Source: Bisporella sp. PMI_857
Taxonomy: Eukaryota > Ascomycota > Leotiomycetes > Helotiales > Helotiaceae
NCBI GenBank assembly: GCA_021307315.1
Contig: JAJSPD010000039.1
Location: 124,001 to 188,000 of the forward strand
DNA length: 64,000 nucleotides
Reading direction: 5' to 3'
The notes beneath the pieces are model-generated. The model was not told the DNA's origin, made no database searches, and was given only the letters and a program-made list of their open reading frames with translations. Both the position numbers and the translations under genes were made by a program. Below, in pieces: positions 59,172 through 64,000 of this stretch; the first letter of the stretch is position 1; every line of letters begins with the position of its first letter.

Positions 59172-59905
59172 ATGTCGAAAACCAGTCAAAGTCTTGCTGA
59201 GACAGAATCTAAAAGCAGTATCGTATCGAGTTCAAAGACCTCTATTAAAATAGGGGAAGCATATTACGATGTGGAGGTATCCAAGATACCATGCCTATCA
59301 TCTCTTGTCAACTTCCGAATCAACGCGCAACAAACATCCGAACTTGTCCATGATCCGATACCTCTTTTCGATATAGCTCTTAAGGGAATTGAAAAGGGTT
59401 ATCGCCAATGTTTCCGCACACTTCCCCCAACCTCTCACAACACCACATTTTATGCGAGACTTACGAGTTCCTCTGCATAGATGTGCTTGAGCGACAATCC
59501 ATCAAAGAGATTTTTAATGATATGAAAGCCTGCAAGAGCGACTACAAGCTCAAATATAAGTATTATCAAGAAATCAAAGGAGACAAATCAAAGGCACGTG
59601 ACGCAGCTTTCAGACTGCTATATTTGATACTGTTGGGCGAGTTCGAGAACGAAACGAAGGATAGTGCAAAGGTCTTCAACGCGGTGCTGTTTATCGTGTC
59701 CCATTCTAAAACGTTCAAATGGAGGACGAGAACTGTGGTTCGAGCTGCGTACGAAGAGCGTTTTGTGGTCACAGAAAAGCAGAGATTGAGGTTGGATCAG
59801 TGGGAGAAGACGGACCCTACGAAGCTTGCGGCTGAAGATGAAGGCGATGTGACGACGGAAGAAGATGAATCGGATGGGTTCTATACATCTGATTATTCGG
59901 ATTAA
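59172..59905 (+). pseudogene. Uncharacterised fungal protein gene broken by a single-base frameshift
   Basis: Two overlapping frames share one protein. The first (from ATG 59172) reads SIKIGEAYYDVEVSKIPCLS and GIEKGYRQCFRTLPP, then runs into a stop at 59478. The second frame continues ETYEFLCIDVLERQSIKEIF, ARDAAFRLLYLILLGEFENE, VFNAVLFIVSHSKTFKWRTR and an acidic end (DVTTEEDESDGFYTSDYSD). The switch falls at the C(5) run at 59424-59428; one extra C there would join them in one frame, and no splice pair fits. The total would be about 245 residues. I do not know the function. It is either a genuine recent pseudogene or a homopolymer sequencing error. Confidence 0.65.
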
Positions 59906-60547
59906 GAACCAGAGCACCTGTTTTCACGTATGGTCTGGCCTTAGCAGAGATACTATCACTCCTTTGACTACTTTAAAAATGAAAAGTTTTGCGCAAAAAG
60001 AACCTCTTATCAGTTATCACAATTGGAGCGAGCACGGTTAACATGCCAGAATTGGCCAGCGCCTTGTGGTCGCTCACCGAACATGGAGAAATTTCAACAA
60101 TGGAGATTAGTTCTCAAAGTCTGGTACATGAATTTCCTTCGCCAGAAAAAGAGAAAGGTTCCCTCTTATAGAGTTTCGTTCGCCGACTTTTATAGGAAAT
60201 AGCCAAGTACTTTGACGTTCTTGTGTGTGTGTGTGTTTATTTAAAATTTAGCGGCAATGCATTCATGATTCATGAATACAGATCTAAATAGTGCGTAGAT
60301 AGTTATAATGACGTCAGGTCAAACCATTAATTTCTTTGTTTTGTCGTTTTCTTTGGGGGTCTTTGTCCCATCCTTTTCTTGAGCAAAGAAACTTTGGCAA
60401 CCGGGTTGAAGAACAAACCTTCTGTCAGATGAACAAATTCATTTGCATTTATAATAATTTCATGGCAAAATCTATGCTTTTAAAATCCAAGGGATCAAGA
60501 AAGAAAGAAGAGAGCTTTATAGGCTATTAGCGAGCCCATCAGTAAGT
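59906..60547. other. Intergenic with a GT microsatellite
   Basis: 642 AT-rich bases. A short (GT)n run is at about 60222-60234. Open frames at 59989-60171 and 60336-60530 are not supported. Confidence 0.5.
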
Positions 60548-61399
60548 ATGCCAGACTCTATCGCGCCTGAGGATAGCATAAGCTGTATCAATGAATCTCG
60601 AAGAAATTTTCAACCACGGAGAGAGGAACCTTTTGCCTCAATTCAGGATTGGAGTAAGTATAAAATACCTCCCCGAGATGAACAAAATAAATACCCAGAA
60701 TCATCTATCTACTCCAGAACTCCATCAGATGTATCTCCGCGTCCTTCAGAATCACCAAAAAGCCACCACAGAAGTAATCTTATAGGGGCCTCTGATCAGC
60801 AGTCACAATACACAGCACCAAGATCACAGGGCGGTTCTCGAGCTAGAGGAGCATCGGATATCACCGAATGGCCAATTTTGCAGCCTTCACAATGGGAAGC
60901 GAAGAATGCAGGAGAGAGTATGCAGAACAAGCGTACCCATTCTAATAAGAGAAGGAAGTCTTCTACTAACCAGAAGATTTCATTCTTTTCGAATTTTAGC
61001 AACAAGTTCGCAAAATGGGTTTCTGGGGCAGAACCAACTCCAAAATCAGCAAAGAAACATCGAAGAGGGTCATGGAGTGGCTTGGGCGTCAATCGAAATG
61101 GAACTGTGACCACAGCAGGCCCATATCGTGCTCAATCAGAAGGGAAATCTCGGCCGGCTACATCTAGAAATATAAAACATGTTCCGTCTCCGTTAAGAAC
61201 CACTCCTAGATCAGTTGCGTCGAGCAATGTTGACGGAGCCCAAGCCCATCGCGAAGCTGCGAGTGAGCACGGAAGTAGTTGGTCTGCTGCAAGTAGCACT
61301 GGAACAAAGAAGGGCAATCGGGATCTATATACCGCAAGTGATGGAACTGTTTTTAATGAGGCAATCTCTCGCGGCTTGATCAATCCCCCAAGAAAATGA
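60548..61399 (+). CDS. Basic, Ser-rich, largely disordered protein of unknown function
   Basis: The frame encodes 283 residues without a break. A strong donor (GTAAGTATA) at 60654 and an acceptor at 60698 bound a 45-nt segment that is a multiple of three and free of stops, so the spliced product would be 268 residues; I favour splicing. The protein is Ser/Arg/Pro/Lys-rich (SRTPSDVSPRPSESPKSHHR) with one short segment that may fold (ISFFSNFSNKFAKWVSGAEP) and a C-terminal DLYTASDGTVFNEAISRGLI. I do not recognise it. Its place between two other orphan genes suggests lineage-specific content. Confidence 0.6.
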   Translation: MPDSIAPEDSISCINESRRNFQPRREEPFASIQDWSKYKIPPRDEQNKYPESSIYSRTPSDVSPRPSESPKSHHRSNLIGASDQQSQYTAPRSQGGSRARGASDITEWPILQPSQWEAKNAGESMQNKRTHSNKRRKSSTNQKISFFSNFSNKFAKWVSGAEPTPKSAKKHRRGSWSGLGVNRNGTVTTAGPYRAQSEGKSRPATSRNIKHVPSPLRTTPRSVASSNVDGAQAHREAASEHGSSWSAASSTGTKKGNRDLYTASDGTVFNEAISRGLINPPRK

Positions 61400-61666
61400 A
61401 GTCTGACCGAATGATCCTAGAAAAAAAAAGAAATACATAGAACTGCAAAAGTAAGAAGGTAGGAACAATTCGACGCTCCTTTTACTGCAAGTTTCATAAA
61501 ACAAACCTAGATATAGTAGAGCTTATTTCATTTTAATGCCCTATTGTTAAGAGAATTAATAAATTATATTGAGAATATATCTGTGATGTCAAAGCGGTCA
61601 GGAAAGATGCCTGTCTTACAATACCACCAGTGGCGTTTTACAATAATAACTGCCACATCACAAGGT

Positions 61667-64000
61667 TTACAGGCCACGTTTTGTGTTCCCTAATCTTTTC
61701 GCGTCACGTCGCATGTAGTTATCCTTGAGCCTCCGGCGGGCAATTCTTGGCTGCACGATTAAAGGCTTCATCCCCGCCACCTCACTTTTCATCGTGAGCC
61801 AGTCGCTCTTGGTCGAAGAAGCTGACGATCCCGAGAACCGAAAAGCTCTCAAACTACGCCACATTTTGTCCATGTTGATATGAGCTTCGTGAAGTATGTC
61901 CTGTGCTGCATTAAACTGTAGCCTAGCGACAGTAAGAGATTGTGAAGTATCATTCAGAGCCCCATCTAGTTGCATTAGATTGATAATTTCAATTTGATCA
62001 GATTTCGAAACCTCGCATGGTGTTGTCCAAAAAGAAAAATATGCACAAAGTCGGGGCTTTCTATCCAGCATCAATAGCTCCTTTGAGATGGTATTTTTGC
62101 CTCTCAGTCGTATGACATTCACCATACTCCAATGGTTCTCTACAGCATTCGCAGTTTTTATGCCTTTCTCTGCCATATCTAGAAGTCGACTTACTGCATC
62201 TGCGTAAGTACCGAAGAAGTAGGACCATTCATCTAGCAGTTGAGAGATTCTGAATCTGAATTCAACCTCTTTTGTGCCAGATGAAGTATAGTTATAGTGA
62301 ATAAAGCTTTCGTCCCAGTAATGCAACATCCAGCTTGATATTCCGGCAGCGGCACACGGACCATAATATTGAAGCCTCAAGGAAGGAAATTCATCTATGC
62401 AAAGCCCTAAAGTGGTTAAGGCTATTAAATCTGCAATGCTTGATATTGTCATCCAGAAGCGATGTGGCTGATCAGTATGTGCGTCGATAATAGTGTTCAC
62501 CTTAACAAGAGTGCTATGCAGCTGAAGCTCGAGGTTATGTAGTATGCTTTCAACCTCAACATCGTACTTGTCAAGATATGTAGCAAGATCTTTTGTGTTT
62601 TTGGAAAGGCTATACAGTTGGTCTCTCAAAAGACCCTTGTCGGTCTGGAGGCTTTCCATTCTAGGAACTGTAGCAGCCGTTACAATATCGCCTGCAAATG
62701 CAATGTTCCGACTGGCATGTCGCAAGAGAATGGCCATAGGAAGTTCCGTGAGGGCTAAATTCGACAAGGAAACGGCATTATGGACGGCTTCGTGCACAGG
62801 CTGATAGTAGATATGCTCGACAGAGGGCCCTCCAGGTTTCGAAGAAGAACTAGGCATCCGGAGCCTCGCAAGACTTGACAATACCGTGCCTATACACGTA
62901 GATGTCGTGGATATGGCCACAAAAGCGTGGCGTACCGCGTGTACAATGGTCAACTTAGTCGCAGTGACACCTTCGCCGGTCATGATAGCCACACGATTAT
63001 GGCACAAGGTGAAGTTAAGCCACCAAGGCCAGTTCCTTAAGATTATAGGCTCCCATGTCCTAACTATCCGGCTTTGACTGGACCGTGATGCAAACCAGCC
63101 AACCATGCGAGCTGACCACGCTACGCCAGGAAATTTGAAGAGAAGGTTCTTGATATACCACCAATAAATAATCGCAACACCCACCACTACGGCCACGATT
63201 AAACCGACTAGCAGCAAAATTCCGAGGATCCATTTTGCTTTCTCCATCAACCACCTTGAGCTATTGTCTAAGTAAGGATGCTGGGAGAAGTACCGCAAGA
63301 CCTGCGTAACAGCGAAACGAGTAAGACCAGCACCGCGGTTGGTGTATCCAAGGAACCAAAATTTCTCCTCTGGATCCGGAATTGTAGCGCGAAACCTATT
63401 GTTATCCCAGTCAAATCGATAAAGCATCCTCTTCTGGGTCGCCTGCTTAGCATTTGCAAATATTCCATCTTGTGTATAGCACTCATACAAGTAACTCCAG
63501 CAATAATTAACGAGGTCGTCCTTGTCGTTGTAGTAAAGGGATAGCGAGAAGAGTGGACTGGTATTTGATGCTCGTTTAATTGCACAAAGATGGGCCTGGT
63601 ATCTATTCTCGGCATATGGCAGGTCGAATTCGATCTGGCGGCAAAGGCTGGTGTAGTCTAAATGAAGATACTTCTTCGGGATCATGTCGATTGAAGATCT
63701 TGACACCGATTCTAAGAAGCCGGGTTCCCATTTGTCATCGCACTGGTACACCTCTTCAATAACATCTTGGATAGCATCCTCCCCAGTTATTCCCTCCATA
63801 TTCATTTCCACAAATCTAGCCAGACAGAATGCTACCCCACGACATTCGCTCTTCGCAATGCCAGACAGGCTGCGAGGAGTCGCTCGTCCATGAAACCCCA
63901 TCCGATCCAGGTGGTCCACTCCGTTGTCATATTCGTTGAGCCAGTTGTCCAAATCTGATGTGATGGCAGGGTACAGTTGTGTGAAATTTCGGTAGCTCAA
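61667..64000 (-). CDS. Large orphan membrane protein, 5' end beyond the window
   Basis: The minus-strand frame runs for 777 codons from the window edge without a stop; the first codon visible is TTG, so the true start lies to the right. A soluble N-terminal part (about 250 residues, Cys- and acid-containing) is followed by a strong membrane helix (AKWILGILLLVGLIVAVVVG) at about residues 260-280. A long, mostly helical C-terminal part follows, with coiled-coil-like stretches (LDKYDVEVESILHNLELQLH) and a second hydrophobic patch near SSIADLIALTTLGLCIDEF. The C-terminus is basic (RIARRRLKDNYMRRDAKRLG). No known domain was recognised. Confidence 0.75.
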   Translation of the reverse strand: MSYRNFTQLYPAITSDLDNWLNEYDNGVDHLDRMGFHGRATPRSLSGIAKSECRGVAFCLARFVEMNMEGITGEDAIQDVIEEVYQCDDKWEPGFLESVSRSSIDMIPKKYLHLDYTSLCRQIEFDLPYAENRYQAHLCAIKRASNTSPLFSLSLYYNDKDDLVNYCWSYLYECYTQDGIFANAKQATQKRMLYRFDWDNNRFRATIPDPEEKFWFLGYTNRGAGLTRFAVTQVLRYFSQHPYLDNSSRWLMEKAKWILGILLLVGLIVAVVVGVAIIYWWYIKNLLFKFPGVAWSARMVGWFASRSSQSRIVRTWEPIILRNWPWWLNFTLCHNRVAIMTGEGVTATKLTIVHAVRHAFVAISTTSTCIGTVLSSLARLRMPSSSSKPGGPSVEHIYYQPVHEAVHNAVSLSNLALTELPMAILLRHASRNIAFAGDIVTAATVPRMESLQTDKGLLRDQLYSLSKNTKDLATYLDKYDVEVESILHNLELQLHSTLVKVNTIIDAHTDQPHRFWMTISSIADLIALTTLGLCIDEFPSLRLQYYGPCAAAGISSWMLHYWDESFIHYNYTSSGTKEVEFRFRISQLLDEWSYFFGTYADAVSRLLDMAEKGIKTANAVENHWSMVNVIRLRGKNTISKELLMLDRKPRLCAYFSFWTTPCEVSKSDQIEIINLMQLDGALNDTSQSLTVARLQFNAAQDILHEAHINMDKMWRSLRAFRFSGSSASSTKSDWLTMKSEVAGMKPLIVQPRIARRRLKDNYMRRDAKRLGNTKRGL

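Noticed and set aside
1..64000. tRNA and other RNA genes
   Set aside because: No B-box-like GGTTCGAATCC with a matching A-box and cloverleaf was seen by eye. A covariance-model search would be needed to exclude them.

Overview
The window is nuclear DNA of a filamentous ascomycete (Pezizomycotina). The evidence is the short spliceosomal introns in most genes (mostly 45-116 nt, GT-AG with CTAAC/CTGAC-like branch sites) and the gene families present: a HET-domain protein, a Pth11-type rhodopsin-fold membrane protein, a bZIP factor of the DUF3425 type, 2EXR-like proteins, a PaxM-type monooxygenase and a Pyr4-type terpene cyclase. The class within Pezizomycotina cannot be fixed from the sequence alone. 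All exon structures were built by hand from reading frames and splice signals. No tRNA, rRNA, CRISPR array or virus-derived gene was recognised.

Region by region. 0-5.5 kb is the right-hand part of a terpenoid-type biosynthetic cluster: the 3' end of an oxidosqualene cyclase, an 809-residue protein joining a PaxM-like FAD monooxygenase to a large polytopic membrane domain, and a UbiA prenyltransferase transcribed divergently from it. 7-21 kb carries TIM50, an uncharacterised 2EXR-like protein, a secreted Cys-rich single-pass membrane protein, a C2H2 zinc-finger protein and an EDEM/Mnl1-type ER mannosidase. 21-32.9 kb holds a Pro/Ser/Thr-rich probable GPI protein, a HET-domain protein, a Pth11-like receptor, a small acidic protein divergent from a Tim17/22-like protein, and proline dehydrogenase. 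At 33.5-34.4 kb lies a Pyr4-family terpene cyclase, followed by a NUDT19-like Nudix hydrolase and a second 2EXR-like protein. 40-51 kb is a catabolic or secondary-metabolic stretch: a secreted type-B carboxylesterase, a decayed Tc1/mariner transposon, an aldo-keto reductase, a secreted FAD-linked (BBE-type) oxidase and a bZIP regulator. 53-64 kb has an eight-exon RNA-recognition-like gene, an AT-rich island with a Cys-rich small ORF, a frameshifted gene, a disordered protein and a large orphan membrane protein running off the right edge.

How the genes may work together. Prenyltransferase, FAD epoxidase and membrane terpene cyclase are the three tailoring steps of fungal meroterpenoid assembly. 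Here the first two sit at the left edge and a Pyr4-type cyclase lies about 28 kb away behind housekeeping genes. The membrane domain fused to the monooxygenase could be a built-in cyclase, which would make the left cluster self-sufficient; this is inference. The aldo-keto reductase, FAD-linked oxidase, bZIP and perhaps the carboxylesterase may form a second small co-regulated group. The other genes are ordinary cellular functions: mitochondrial import (TIM50, Tim17/22-like), ER quality control (EDEM), proline catabolism, cell wall and surface sensing.
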